From assembly GCA_002869385.1 (NCBI GenBank), contig PKTB01000006.1:62001-126000 (forward strand): a stretch of DNA of 64,000 nucleotides, read 5' to 3'. The notes beneath the pieces are model-generated. The model did no database searches. It was not told the DNA's origin and saw only the letters and a list, made by a program, of their open reading frames with translations. Positions 20,243-29,407 of the stretch are shown here, in pieces. The stretch is from Marinilabiliales bacterium (GTDB lineage: Bacteria; Bacteroidota; Bacteroidia; Bacteroidales; ML635J-15). Position 1 is the first letter of the stretch. Each line of letters starts with the position of its first letter. Made by a program: the position numbers and the translations under genes.

Positions 20243-22015
20243 CTAATCATTAGAAAAGTGCTTCATTTTCTTTCTATAATTTGAAAAGACAGTAGCGCGA
20301 GAAACAAAACCCAGATATTTTCCATTCTCGACAACTGGTAAATTAAAGTGATGCGAGTTTTCAAACATTTCAGCAACCTGGTGTACAGTCATATTGCGTT
20401 CAACAATTTCTTTTGGCATATACATCAAATCTTTTACAAATGTTGTATCATATAGTTCAGGCTTAAACATTATATGCTTTACATGATCAAGCCATACAAT
20501 TCCTTTTAATACATTTTCATCATCGATAACGACGTAAATTGTTCTGCTTGATTTTGAAATAGTTTTTACCAAATCCCCAAGACTTGCATTTTCGCTAATT
20601 GTAAGAAAGTTCTTCTCAACCATTGAGTCAATCTTCATCATTGACAACATATTTTTATCAGCATTATGTGTCATAAGTTCACCTTTTTCTGCAAGCTGTT
20701 TGGTATATACTGAATTTGAAGTGAATATTCTAACAGTAGCATAAGATATTGCAGCAACAATCATAAGTGGCAGGAACAGTGTGTATCCGCCTGTTATCTC
20801 AGCAATAAGGAAAATTGCAGTTAATGGTGCATGAATAATTCCTGCTATAGTTCCGGCCATTCCTACTAAAGCAAAATTTGTATGTGATGTTGACCACCCA
20901 AACTTATTAATAACAACACTAAACATTAAACCCAGATTAGAACCTAAAAATAATGAAGGTGCAAATATACCACCTACTCCACCTGCATTAAAGGTTACAC
21001 TTGTGGCAATAACTTTAAAGAATAAAATCATTACAAAGGCAAGAATAATTGCAATAAAATCAGATTGAGAATTATAGTAAAACGTGTTTTCAAACAAGTG
21101 TTCATACTCACCTCCCAAAGCACCATTTATCACCTCATAACCTTCACCATATAAACTTGGCATTAAAAAAATAAGAATTCCAAGAACAAGTCCTCCAAAA
21201 ATTAATTTCCAAATCCAGGATTTGATTCTCTTAAATATTCTTGCTGTAAACATGTACATTTTAGTAAAATACACAGAAAGCAATCCTGTAAAAATACCGA
21301 GTATAACAAACCAGTGTATTTCAGAAATTCTAAATGCATGTGTTAAAACTACAGGATATAATACATTTTGCCCCATAAATAAATATGAGGTTATTACAGC
21401 AGAAGCAGAGGCTAAAAGCAATGGAACCAAAGATGCCATTGTAAGATCCAGCATTATTACCTCAAGAGCAAAAACTATAGCTGCAACGGGCGCTTTAAAT
21501 ATAGCTGCCATTGCTCCTGTTGAAGCACATCCTAACAGTAAAATTATCTGCTTATATTTAAGATGAAAAAGTTTTCCTATACTACTTCCATAAGCACCCC
21601 CTGTTGCAACAGTTGGACCTTCAAGACCAACAGATCCTCCAAAGCCAACAGTTAATGCTGAAGTAACAATTGACGAGAACATATTATGTCTTTTTATCTC
21701 TCCCTTTGTTCTACTTATAGAGTGTAAAACTGTAGGAATACCATGTCCTACCTTTTGTTTAATTAAATATAGAACAATTATTACCGCTAATGTAATACCA
21801 ATTATCGGATAAAAAATAAACAACACATTTTCCGTTTCAGAACTAAACCAACCTTTTAAAAATTCCTGAATAAAATGAACACTATTTTTTATTACGACAG
21901 CAACTAAGCCAGCTGCAATTCCAGAAACTATAGCTAAAGCTCCAACAAAAACTCTTTCATTTACATGTTTGATCCTCCAAATCAGGAATTTCTTCAATAT
22001 TTGCTTGCCACTCAT
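20243..22015 (-). CDS. ClC-family chloride channel/antiporter with CBS domains
   Basis: A 590-residue ClC protein. Selectivity-filter segments are present: GHGIPTVLHS, GLEGPTVATGGAYGS with the gating glutamate, and GGVGGIFAPSLFLG. About ten to twelve hydrophobic segments span residues 20-430. The C-terminal part (about 465-585) carries two CBS motifs (VIDDENVLKGIVWLDHVK and VVENGKYLGFVSRATVF). It moves chloride or another anion across the inner membrane, and the CBS pair probably senses nucleotides. A close paralogue of almost identical length lies at 59205-60974. Transcribed alone, with 108 bases to the neighbouring protease gene. Confidence 0.95.
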   Translation of the reverse strand: MSGKQILKKFLIWRIKHVNERVFVGALAIVSGIAAGLVAVVIKNSVHFIQEFLKGWFSSETENVLFIFYPIIGITLAVIIVLYLIKQKVGHGIPTVLHSISRTKGEIKRHNMFSSIVTSALTVGFGGSVGLEGPTVATGGAYGSSIGKLFHLKYKQIILLLGCASTGAMAAIFKAPVAAIVFALEVIMLDLTMASLVPLLLASASAVITSYLFMGQNVLYPVVLTHAFRISEIHWFVILGIFTGLLSVYFTKMYMFTARIFKRIKSWIWKLIFGGLVLGILIFLMPSLYGEGYEVINGALGGEYEHLFENTFYYNSQSDFIAIILAFVMILFFKVIATSVTFNAGGVGGIFAPSLFLGSNLGLMFSVVINKFGWSTSHTNFALVGMAGTIAGIIHAPLTAIFLIAEITGGYTLFLPLMIVAAISYATVRIFTSNSVYTKQLAEKGELMTHNADKNMLSMMKIDSMVEKNFLTISENASLGDLVKTISKSSRTIYVVIDDENVLKGIVWLDHVKHIMFKPELYDTTFVKDLMYMPKEIVERNMTVHQVAEMFENSHHFNLPVVENGKYLGFVSRATVFSNYRKKMKHFSND

Positions 22016-22189
22016 AAAATGTATTCAAAACTCTGGTATGCAAAGATGCAAATTTAAAACACCTGAGCAATAAATTTTATATATTTTTTTAGAATATTTA
22101 AGAGAATTTCAGACTTTAATGTTTGCTAGATTTTTTTGTTAGCAATTTGCTGCTGGCTAATTGGCAGACACGATAACATTGCTGCAAAA

Positions 22190-22219
22190 CATCCGTCATC
22201 GGTCATCAAGCATCTGTCA
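22190..22219. repeat. intergenic GATGAC-type short repeat downstream of cysS
   Basis: The 208-base gap between the ClC and cysS genes contains a GC-richer patch, CATCCGTCATCGGTCATCA followed by AGCATCTGTCAC. Read on the minus strand it has several copies of a GATG(AC) unit. The 12-mer ATGACCGATGAC is shared with 61863-61874, another gap at a gene 3' end. It is probably a small dispersed intergenic repeat. No terminator with a clear T-run was found in this gap. Confidence 0.35.
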
Positions 22220-22223
22220 CCCC

Positions 22224-23690
22224 CTATATCTCCCAATCAAAACCGTCCTTCTTATCCTTAACGGTAATTCCAAGTTTGGTTAACTCATCGCGAATAAAAT
22301 CAGACGTGGCATAATCCTTATTACTTTTAGCTTGTAGGCGTAAATTCAATACCATATCAACCACATCTTTTAACATCTCATCATTTCCCCCTTCAGACTC
22401 TTCATTTTTAATACCAAGAATATCAAAAAGAAATGTGTTGAATGTTTCTTTAAGGATTTCCAAATTTGACTTATCGATATTCTCTTTTCCTGATTCGATA
22501 GAGTTTATCGTTTTTAATGCATCAAATAAATGTGCTACAACTATAGGTGAATTCAGGTCATCATTCATGTCTGTGTAACATTTATCTTTTAGAGCAGTGG
22601 CATTATAATTACCTTTATCTGAAACATTTAATTTGTTTAATGTCTCTACTCCTTTTAGTAGTCTTGCCAGACCTTTTTCAGCAGCTTGTAATGCTTCATT
22701 AGAAAAATCTAATGTACTTCTATAATGAGCCTGTAAAATGAAGAATCTAATAGTCATTGGGCTATAAGCTTTCTCCAGAACTTCGTTAGATCCATTGAAT
22801 AAATCTTCAATAGTAATAAAATTACCTAAAGATTTACCCATTTTTTGACCATTAATAGTAATCATATTGTTATGGATCCAATATTTGACTGAGTTCTCAC
22901 CTATTGAGGCAGTATTTTGGGCAATTTCGCACTCATGATGCGGAAAAAGCAAATCCATTCCACCACCGTGAATATCAAATTCATCACCAAGATATTTATG
23001 CCCCATTGCTGAGCATTCTGCATGCCATCCTGGAAAACCGTCACTCCATGGAGAAGGCCATCTCATAATATGCTCAGGACTCGCTTTTTTCCATAATGCA
23101 AAATCTAAACTATTACGCTTTTCAGATTGTCCGTCAAGTTCACGTGTATTACTTAATAAATCCTCTAAAACACGTCCTGAAAGAATTCCATATTTATATT
23201 TCTTATTATATTTCTCCACATCAAAGTAAACCGACCCATTACTTTCGTATGCAAATCCATTTTCAATGATTTTCTTAGTTAATTCGATCTGTTCAATAAT
23301 ATGTCCAGACGCTCTTGGCTCAATACTAGGTTTCTGCACATTCAATTTATCCATCTCACGATGATATCTATCTGTATAATGCTGAACGACTTCCATTGGT
23401 TCAAGTTGTTCAAGTCTGGCTTTCTTCCCTATTTTATCTTCACCTTCATCTGCATCATTTTCAAGATGTCCAACATCAGTAATATTTCTTACATATCGTA
23501 CTTTATAATCTTGGTGTTTAAGATATCTAAACAACAAATCAAAAGTTATTGCGGGACGAGCATGTCCTAAATGTGCATCACCATAAACAGTTGGTCCACA
23601 AACATACAAACCTACAAAAGGTGGATTTATAGGTTTAAACTCCTCTTTCTTTCTACTCAATGAATTGTAAACTACTAATTTGTTGTCCAT
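22224..23690 (-). CDS. cysS: cysteinyl-tRNA synthetase
   Basis: A 488-residue class I aminoacyl-tRNA synthetase. I chose the ATG at 23688-23690 ([18 protein letters not shown]), because the ten residues before it are not conserved in the family. It has [19 protein letters not shown] with the HIGH-type motif, the zinc-binding segment WHAECSAM plus HHECEIAQ, and the KMSKS-type loop KMGKSLGNF. Charges tRNA-Cys with cysteine in the cytoplasm. It is intact and of usual length, and is transcribed alone between two gaps of about 90 and 208 bases. Confidence 0.97.
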   Translation of the reverse strand: MDNKLVVYNSLSRKKEEFKPINPPFVGLYVCGPTVYGDAHLGHARPAITFDLLFRYLKHQDYKVRYVRNITDVGHLENDADEGEDKIGKKARLEQLEPMEVVQHYTDRYHREMDKLNVQKPSIEPRASGHIIEQIELTKKIIENGFAYESNGSVYFDVEKYNKKYKYGILSGRVLEDLLSNTRELDGQSEKRNSLDFALWKKASPEHIMRWPSPWSDGFPGWHAECSAMGHKYLGDEFDIHGGGMDLLFPHHECEIAQNTASIGENSVKYWIHNNMITINGQKMGKSLGNFITIEDLFNGSNEVLEKAYSPMTIRFFILQAHYRSTLDFSNEALQAAEKGLARLLKGVETLNKLNVSDKGNYNATALKDKCYTDMNDDLNSPIVVAHLFDALKTINSIESGKENIDKSNLEILKETFNTFLFDILGIKNEESEGGNDEMLKDVVDMVLNLRLQAKSNKDYATSDFIRDELTKLGITVKDKKDGFDWEI

Positions 23691-23768
23691 AATAATCTCT
23701 TTTATCAAAATTATCTTCAAAAATACTACACTTTAGTTAAATACATGCATATTTTTAACAAAATTGCG

Positions 23769-23776
23769 TAAATTTG
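23769..23776 (+). promoter_or_regulatory. TAnnTTTG -7 box immediately upstream of the alkaline phosphatase
   Basis: TAAATTTG matches the Bacteroidota -7 consensus TAnnTTTG and lies only four bases before the ATG at 23781. If used, the transcript would start at or very near the ATG, giving a leaderless mRNA. No convincing TTTG -33 element is visible at the expected distance, so confidence is limited. Confidence 0.4.
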
Positions 23777-23780
23777 CATT

Positions 23781-25223
23781 ATGAAAATCAATTTTAACAG
23801 AGTATTCTGGGTTCTTATTTTAATTGGATTCGTATTTTCTTGCAACGACCCGGGACCAGAAAATCCAGAACCTATAAAACCTAAATACATTTTTGTTTTT
23901 ATAGGTGATGGTATGGGTACAAATCACGTGAGCCTCACTGAAGGATATTTAACCAGTTTGCAAGGTCAAATTGGCATGAGCAATCTCACCATGACAGAAT
24001 TCCCATATTTTGGTCTGTGTACGACATTTTCAAACAACAGTAATATTACAGATTCCGGTGCTGCAGGGTCTGCAATCGCATGTGGAGCAAAAGCAGATAA
24101 CGGTGTGATTTCTTACTATCCAACATATTCAGATACCGTTCCGCCTACTTCAATTGCTAAAATTGCTCATAATCATGATTTCAAAGTTGGAATAATTACA
24201 ACTGTAAGTATTGATCATGCTACGCCTGCAGCCTTTTACGCGAGTAATGAATAAAGATCAAATTATTATCAAATTGGCTTAGAACTACCTGCAAGTAGTT
24301 TTGAATTTTTTGGTGGTGGTGGTTTTAAATATCCTACAGATGCTGATGAGAGCCAAACTGATTTATATACTATTTGTGAAGAAAGTGGTTATATTGTTTC
24401 AAATGATCTAGGTATTGCCTCATCGTATTCTTGCGAAAATGACAAGCTTTTTATCTCAAATCCCGTATTACATGGTAGCGGCGATATGCCTTACGCAATA
24501 GACAGAAATATTGATGGAGGATACTCTTTAGCAGATTTTGTGGAAACTGCTATAGATTTTCTGTACAACGATACAGGATTTTTTATGATGGTTGAAGGTG
24601 GTAAAATAGATTGGGCTGCTCACTCCAATGATGCTGCAACAGTAGTAAATGAAGTTAAAGATTTCGACGATGCACTTCTTGAAGCATATGAATTTTATCT
24701 TGAACACCCATATGAAACTCTAATTATAGTGACCGCCGATCACGAAACAGGAGGATTATCTCTAGGCAATAACCAAGAAGGCTATTCTGCACATTATGAA
24801 GATCTTGCTCTACAAAAAACATCATTAGGAAAATTCTCATCCGAAGTTTATCAATACAAAATCTCAAGTGGAGATTATCAAATTGAAGAAGTCATGCAAC
24901 TTGCTCAAGATGTATTTTTAAATGAAGCAATTGAACTTACTGAATCTGAGTATAACAGAGTATTTGATGCATTTAACTATTACTTCTACGGAACAACAAA
25001 TATGACAAGTGAGGAACTTACTGAAGCATATGGTGGTTATAATCCGGTTGCTGCTGCTTATGTAAATATTATTAATACAAGAGCTGCTGCATCATTCTCA
25101 ACATGGTCGCACACTGGAACTAGAGTTCCGGTTTATACTATTGGAGCAAGATCTGAGCTCTTTTCAGGTGGAATGGATAATACAGATTTCCATAGACTTA
25201 TTCGGGAAATAATGGAGTGGTAA
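23781..25223 (+). pseudogene. lipoprotein alkaline phosphatase (PhoA superfamily), interrupted by in-frame TAA
   Basis: Starts with a lipoprotein signal (lipobox FVFSC near residue 21). Metal and active-site motifs are FVFIGDGMGTNHVSL, the Ser nucleophile in TDSGAAGSAIACG, VEGGKIDWAAHSND, VTADHETGGLSLG and WSHTGTRVPVYTIGA. TAA at 24252-24254 interrupts the frame after DHATPAAFYASNE. The same frame resumes with RSNYYQIGLELPASSFEFFGGGG, which is exactly the family's next block, and runs to TAA 25221-25223. In related phosphatases this position is often Ser, Asn or Asp, and TCA to TAA is one base. The first fragment lacks most metal ligands, and an internal start at 24486 would give a non-exported fragment. 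Confidence 0.88.
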
Positions 25224-25333
25224 TATATCATTCTCTGTAATCGCATATTATTTAAAATATATTTAACAACATAGGAAATATTTCTTTGTTCTCTGTCAAT
25301 TTTCCTATTTTTGAAAAACTAAAATTTACTACT

Positions 25334-26356
25334 ATGCAAGATTTAAATTGGTCAGAACTTCCATTTGCTTACGTTAAAACAAATTACAATGTAAGATGTA
25401 CATTTAAAGACGGCAAATGGGGCGATATCGAAGTCAGTGATTCGGAACATATAAATATCCATATGGCAGCTACAGTGCTTCATTACGGACAGGAAGCATT
25501 TGAAGGAATGAAAGCCTATCGGGGTAAAGACGGGCAAATCAGATTATTCAGATGGGATGAAAATGCAAAACGTTTGCAGAACTCTGCTAAAGGGATTTAC
25601 ATGGCTCCGGTTGATACTGAATTATTCTTCAACATGGTGAAAAAAGTGGTAGAATTAAATAAGGACTTTGTTCCACAACATGGAACAGGTGCTTCATTAT
25701 ATATCCGCCCATTTCTATTTGGATCAGGACCAAAAGTTGGTGTTCAACCATCTGCAGAATACACATTCGTAATATTTGTAACTCCTGTAGGTCCATACTT
25801 CAAAGAAGGCTTTAACCCTGTGAAAATTGCTGTCGTTCGCGATTCTGACCGTGCTGCTCCTCCAGGAACAGGAACACTTAAAGTTGGTGGTAACTATGCT
25901 GCAAGTTTATATGGAGTTGAAAAAGCTCATGCTGCAGGTTACGGTGCTCCAATGTATTTAGACGCAAAAGAAAAGAAATATATTGATGAAATTGGTGCTG
26001 CTAACTTTTTCGGAATAAAGGACAATACTTATATAACTCCAAAATCAACATCAATTCTACCTTCAATAACAAACAAATCTTTAGAAGAATTAGCAGGATT
26101 CCTTGGTTATAAAACTGAAAGAAGACCTGTTGCTTTTGACGAGCTAAGTACATTTGAAGAGGTTGGTGCTTGTGGTACAGCAGCAATCATTTCGCCTATT
26201 GGAGAAATTAAAGATCTTGATACTGGAGAAACTCTAGCTTACTGTAAAGACGGTAAACCAGGACCAGTTTCAACTAAATTATATGAAACTCTTGTAGGAA
26301 TACAATTCGGAGATATAGAAGACCCGTTTGAGTGGGTTACTATTTTAGATATTTAA
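25334..26356 (+). CDS. ilvE: branched-chain amino acid aminotransferase
   Basis: A 340-residue fold-type IV PLP aminotransferase. I chose the ATG at 25334 (MQDLNWSELPFAYVKTNYNV), since the sequence from 25286 to 25334 looks like leader. Features are HYGQEAFEGMKAYRG with the substrate-binding region, YIRPFLFGSG, the PLP Lys in AKEKKYIDEIGAANFFGI, and EEVGACGTAAIISPIG near the C-terminus. It interconverts Leu, Ile and Val with their 2-oxo acids. It is transcribed alone and ends 22 bases before a rho-independent terminator. Confidence 0.96.
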   Translation: MQDLNWSELPFAYVKTNYNVRCTFKDGKWGDIEVSDSEHINIHMAATVLHYGQEAFEGMKAYRGKDGQIRLFRWDENAKRLQNSAKGIYMAPVDTELFFNMVKKVVELNKDFVPQHGTGASLYIRPFLFGSGPKVGVQPSAEYTFVIFVTPVGPYFKEGFNPVKIAVVRDSDRAAPPGTGTLKVGGNYAASLYGVEKAHAAGYGAPMYLDAKEKKYIDEIGAANFFGIKDNTYITPKSTSILPSITNKSLEELAGFLGYKTERRPVAFDELSTFEEVGACGTAAIISPIGEIKDLDTGETLAYCKDGKPGPVSTKLYETLVGIQFGDIEDPFEWVTILDI

Positions 26357-26378
26357 ATAATCTCAATATAAATTATTT

Positions 26379-26404
26379 AAGCCGGATAATTTCCGGCTTT
26401 TTTT
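26379..26404 (+). terminator. rho-independent terminator of ilvE
   Basis: A 7-bp GC-rich stem (AAGCCGG / CCGGCTT) with a 7-base AT loop is followed directly by a T-run to 26404. It lies 22 bases after the ilvE stop and overlaps the stop of the convergent zinc-ribbon gene. Confidence 0.9.
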
Positions 26405-26654
26405 ACAATGAAAAAATATAGATCACCAGAACAATCAAAGCTATTGCACCTATAATCATTAATACTGACATTATATTATTTCTATGTTTAACATCAGGAG
26501 GAAACTCAGACTGTGAAATTTTACCACATTTTTCACATTGAAAGGATCCAAATGCTGCAATAAATAATAATGCAACCAAACCACCAACTCTCCAAGCTGT
26601 TTTATTATACCCTCTCTTTACCGGACCTCCACAACGAGGACATATATTTGCCAT
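26403..26654 (-). CDS. small zinc-ribbon membrane protein
   Basis: An 83-residue protein with an N-terminal zinc ribbon formed by CPRCGG and CEKCGK, separated by a hydrophobic helix (VGGLVALLFIAAF). A second helix follows at the C-terminus (VLMIIGAIALIVLVIYIF). Function unknown; such proteins are common in Bacteroidota. It follows the NYN/LOTUS gene on the same strand after an 18-base gap and is likely co-transcribed with it. Confidence 0.75.
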   Translation of the reverse strand: MANICPRCGGPVKRGYNKTAWRVGGLVALLFIAAFGSFQCEKCGKISQSEFPPDVKHRNNIMSVLMIIGAIALIVLVIYIFSL

Positions 26655-26672
26655 AATTCCTATTTATTATTA

Positions 26673-27431
26673 CTAATTTTTACGATATTTAGCTGCTCCT
26701 TTTTCCTTAATTCTCACATAAATAAGCTTACTTTTACTTTTTTGATTTTCCCTCTGCTCAATTTCAAATTGACCAATAGAATCAATAAATGGTGTGAGTT
26801 TTTCATATCCAAAATTTCTTGGGTCAAAACTAGGTGGCCGCTTCTGTAAAAGTCCTCCTACGTCTCCGAGAAATGCCCAACCTTCCTCATCAGAAAGATC
26901 TGTTATTGTAGTTCTTACAAGTTTAATGAGTTTTGGTGTGACCTTATCAACTTCTTCTTTTTGATTATCTTTTTCATCTTCCGATTTTTTATCGCTTGTT
27001 TGGGTTTTTAGTACTTCTATATAAATGAATTTATCGCAAGCAATTATAAAAGGATTAGGAGTCTTCTTCTCTCCTATCCCAATTACCTGCATACCTGCTT
27101 CCCTTAACCTGGTAGCTAGCTTTGTAAAATCGCTATCACTTGAAACAAGGCAAAAACAACTAACCTTATCAGAGTAAAGTATATCCATTGCGTCAATAAT
27201 CATCGCAGAGTCTGTCGCATTTTTACCCGTTGTATAACCATATTGCTGTATTGGAGTAATCGCATTTTCAAGCAATACATTCTTCCATTTTGATAAAGTT
27301 GGTTTAGTCCAATCTCCATATATTCTCTTTATTGTTGGATTACCATATTTTGCAATTTCCTCCATCATTTCCTTTACATATGCAGAGGGTATATTATCTC
27401 CATCAATAAGAACTGCTAAATTTATATTCAT
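26673..27431 (-). CDS. NYN-domain nuclease-like protein with OST-HTH/LOTUS domain (LabA/DUF88 type)
   Basis: A 252-residue protein. The PIN-like NYN domain (1-145) has the acidic site residues in AVLIDGDNIPS, the Asp of TDSAMIIDAMD and SSDSDFTKLATRLREAG. A Lys/Glu-rich linker of about 25 residues follows, then an OST-HTH/LOTUS-like winged helix (about 165-240, GWAFLGDVGGLLQKRPPSFDPRNFGY). The family is predicted to bind or cleave RNA. It diverges from a long leader region ahead of an RNA-binding protein operon, so an RNA-metabolism theme is plausible. Target unknown. Confidence 0.88.
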   Translation of the reverse strand: MNINLAVLIDGDNIPSAYVKEMMEEIAKYGNPTIKRIYGDWTKPTLSKWKNVLLENAITPIQQYGYTTGKNATDSAMIIDAMDILYSDKVSCFCLVSSDSDFTKLATRLREAGMQVIGIGEKKTPNPFIIACDKFIYIEVLKTQTSDKKSEDEKDNQKEEVDKVTPKLIKLVRTTITDLSDEEGWAFLGDVGGLLQKRPPSFDPRNFGYEKLTPFIDSIGQFEIEQRENQKSKSKLIYVRIKEKGAAKYRKN

Positions 27432-27643
27432 AACTTTTGTTTTAATTTGAATTACTTTTAGACTATAATAATCTTTATTATCTTGTAAAGTGCATAATTA
27501 TCAAATGATATTAGAATATTATCCTACGGGTGAAAATTTATGATTATAATAGTCAATTGTACAAATTTAATAAAATCAATACAAATACTACCTTTTTAAT
27601 CAAGCTAATAATCATTATTTAACACAAATCGTATTTTATTAGA

Positions 27644-27674
27644 TTTTGTAATTATAAATAAAAGCTTACCTTTG
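27644..27674 (+). promoter_or_regulatory. Bacteroidota sigma-ABfr-type promoter for the RRM operon
   Basis: TTTTG at 27644-27648 and TACCTTTG at 27667-27674, separated by 18 bases, match the TTTG / TAnnTTTG arrangement of Bacteroidota housekeeping promoters. Initiation would fall near 27680, leaving a leader of about 185 bases before the ATG at 27868. Confidence 0.7.
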
Positions 27675-27722
27675 TACTTTCTTCATTTAGACAAATCAAA
27701 TTATTATTCTTCGTAAAATGAT

Positions 27723-27783
27723 AAAATGTTTTTCTGACTGATTTAATAAAACAGTAGTTTAAGCTTAATAGAAAAAACATTTT
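27723..27783 (+). promoter_or_regulatory. long-range hairpin in the leader of the RNA-binding protein operon
   Basis: AAAATGTTTTTC (27723-27734) is the reverse complement of GAAAAAACATTTT (27771-27783) apart from one extra A. The 12-bp AT-only stem encloses a 36-base loop. In a cold-shock-type operon an AT stem in the leader could act as a temperature-responsive element; that role is inference. Confidence 0.45.
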
Positions 27784-27867
27784 AAACATTGTCAATTCCT
27801 TATTACTTATCCTACACAGTAATAATCAGGCTTATGATATAATCAATTAGCCTAAAAAAAATTTGTA

Positions 27868-28119
27868 ATGAATATTTATATTGGAAACCTTGATTTCAAG
27901 GTTGATGAAAACGACCTTAGAGGTCTTTTTGAAGAGTATGGATCTGTAAAAGATTCTAAGATTATTGTCGATCAATTTAATGGTAGAAGTAAAGGTTTTG
28001 GATTTGTAGTAATGGAAGATGAATCTGAAGCTAAAAATGCAATCAGTGAATTACATGGTTCAAGTTTAGAAGACAGAACTATTGTTGTTAATGAAGCCAA
28101 ACCACGTAAGAAATTCTAA
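27868..28119 (+). CDS. RRM-domain RNA-binding protein
   Basis: An 83-residue single-RRM protein. RNP2 is NIYIGNLDF and RNP1 is SKGFGFVVM, with the expected beta-alpha-beta spacing and a short basic C-terminus (KPRKKF). Bacterial RRM proteins of this size are cold- or stress-induced RNA-binding proteins in several phyla. It is the first gene of a five-gene unit; its stop is directly followed by the next ATG with no gap. Confidence 0.93.
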   Translation: MNIYIGNLDFKVDENDLRGLFEEYGSVKDSKIIVDQFNGRSKGFGFVVMEDESEAKNAISELHGSSLEDRTIVVNEAKPRKKF

Positions 28120-28314
28120 ATGAATAATGGAAAAGTAAAGTGGTATAACGAAGCCAAGGGCTTTGGTTTTATCGAAACTGAAGATGGAAATGAAGTATTT
28201 GTTCATCGTACAGGTTTGGAAAGTTCAATGAGAAATTTAGTCGAAGGACAAAAAGTAGTTTTTGAAACCAAACAAGGTGATAAAGGTGAAATAGCATTTA
28301 ATGTAAAAGGATAA
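28120..28314 (+). CDS. cold-shock protein (CspA family)
   Basis: A 64-residue protein consisting of one cold-shock domain, with RNP1 KGFGFIET and RNP2 EVFVHRTG. The start is fixed by MNNGKVKWYNEAKGFGF. It binds single-stranded RNA or DNA and melts secondary structure. It begins immediately after the RRM stop, so translation of the two is probably coupled. Confidence 0.95.
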   Translation: MNNGKVKWYNEAKGFGFIETEDGNEVFVHRTGLESSMRNLVEGQKVVFETKQGDKGEIAFNVKG

Positions 28315-28318
28315 CATT

Positions 28319-29407
28319 TTGAATCCTCTAAAAATTGGTGATTTATCAATTCCTATTCCTATTGTTCAAGGTGGAATGGGCATTGGTATATCATTAGCAA
28401 CACTTGCTTCAACTGTTGCAAATCAAGGAGGCATTGGTGTAATTTCTACTGTAGGTTTAGGAAGCATTTATAAATTCCCGGGGCTTAACTTCAAGGAAAA
28501 TGCTCTCGAAGCAATAAGAAATGAAATTAGAAAAGCACGCAAGTTAACTAAAGGTATTCTTGGTGTAAATATTATGACTGTTCTTACAAATTTTGATGAA
28601 ATAGTAAAAACCGTTATTGAAGAAAAAATTGATATCATCTTTGCCGGAGCCGGACTACCACTTAATCTTCCGGCATTCTTAAATTCATCGAGTATTACTA
28701 AACTTGTACCTATTATTTCATCTAGCCGTGCTGCTAAAATAATAGCAAAAAAATGGAAAACAACTTACAATTACTTACCTGATGCCTTTGTTGTTGAAGG
28801 CCCAAAGGCTGGTGGCCATCTTGGGTTTAAAGAAGAAAACATTAAAGACACTAATTATTCACTTGAAACCCTTGTAAAAGAGACATCCATTGTTACAGAT
28901 GAGTTATACGAAAATTTTCAAAAGAACATTCCAATAATTGCAGGAGGTGGGATTACTTCAGGTGAAGAAATGTTTACTTTAATGCAAAATGGAGCATCTG
29001 AAATACAATTAGGCAGTAGATTTGTTGCTACCGAAGAATGTGATGCTTCAATTGAATTTAAAAAAGCTATAGTTGCACTAAAAGAAAATGATATCTGTAT
29101 TATTAAAAGTCCGGTAGGTTTACCTGGACGTGCAATCAAAAACTCTTTTTTAGAAGAAATTGAAAAAGGGAATAAAATACCAACAAAGTGTAAATTTCAC
29201 TGTATAAAAACATGTAATCCTAAAGAAACACAATTTTGTATTGCTGAAGCTCTAATTTCTGCTTACAAAGGAAATCTAAATAATGGATTTGTCTTTTGTG
29301 GAGCAAATGCATTTAAAATAAATTCAATAATTACAGTTAAAGATGTATTTCAGGAATTTATAACTAGCTATAATATAAAAGAGACTGAAAAACTGGAGGG
29401 TCTCTAA
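28319..29407 (+). CDS. nitronate monooxygenase / 2-nitropropane dioxygenase-like flavoprotein, TTG start
   Basis: A 362-residue FMN TIM-barrel protein. Motifs are PIVQGGMGIGISLATLASTVA at the N-terminus, the GGHLGF segment with the catalytic-region His (EGPKAGGHLGF), and IAGGGITSGEEMFTLMQNGASEIQLGSRF for FMN phosphate binding. The best start is TTG at 28319, four bases after the cold-shock stop and aligned with the family N-terminus (NPLKIGDLSIPIPIVQGG). No ATG gives a full-length domain. It may oxidise nitronates, or act as a FabK-like reductase. Its presence in an RNA-binding/sigma operon is unexplained. A cysteine-rich part (CKFHCIKTCN...CIAEAL) near residue 300 is also seen in relatives. 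Confidence 0.88.
   Translation: MNPLKIGDLSIPIPIVQGGMGIGISLATLASTVANQGGIGVISTVGLGSIYKFPGLNFKENALEAIRNEIRKARKLTKGILGVNIMTVLTNFDEIVKTVIEEKIDIIFAGAGLPLNLPAFLNSSSITKLVPIISSSRAAKIIAKKWKTTYNYLPDAFVVEGPKAGGHLGFKEENIKDTNYSLETLVKETSIVTDELYENFQKNIPIIAGGGITSGEEMFTLMQNGASEIQLGSRFVATEECDASIEFKKAIVALKENDICIIKSPVGLPGRAIKNSFLEEIEKGNKIPTKCKFHCIKTCNPKETQFCIAEALISAYKGNLNNGFVFCGANAFKINSIITVKDVFQEFITSYNIKETEKLEGL

Larger units (their letters stand above)
27432..27867. other. 436-base divergent intergenic region with promoter and structured leader
   Basis: This AT-rich gap separates the NYN gene (minus) from the RRM operon (plus). It holds a good Bacteroidota promoter at 27644-27674 and an approximately 185-base leader containing a long imperfect inverted repeat (27723-27783). 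A second small hairpin, AGGCT / AGCCT at about 27829-27854, lies just before the RRM start and could mask ribosome access. No ORF with coding character was seen in the gap. Confidence 0.6.

Noticed and set aside
22120..22150. TTGCTA / TAGCAA inverted pair as terminator for cysS
   Set aside because: The stem is only six AT-rich base pairs and the T-run lies inside the loop rather than after the stem, so it is not a credible terminator.
24486..25223. A separate short phosphatase gene starting at the ATG of 24486
   Set aside because: It would lack the signal, nucleophile and first metal ligands, and the preceding 77 codons in the same frame encode the missing conserved part, so it is a fragment of the interrupted gene.
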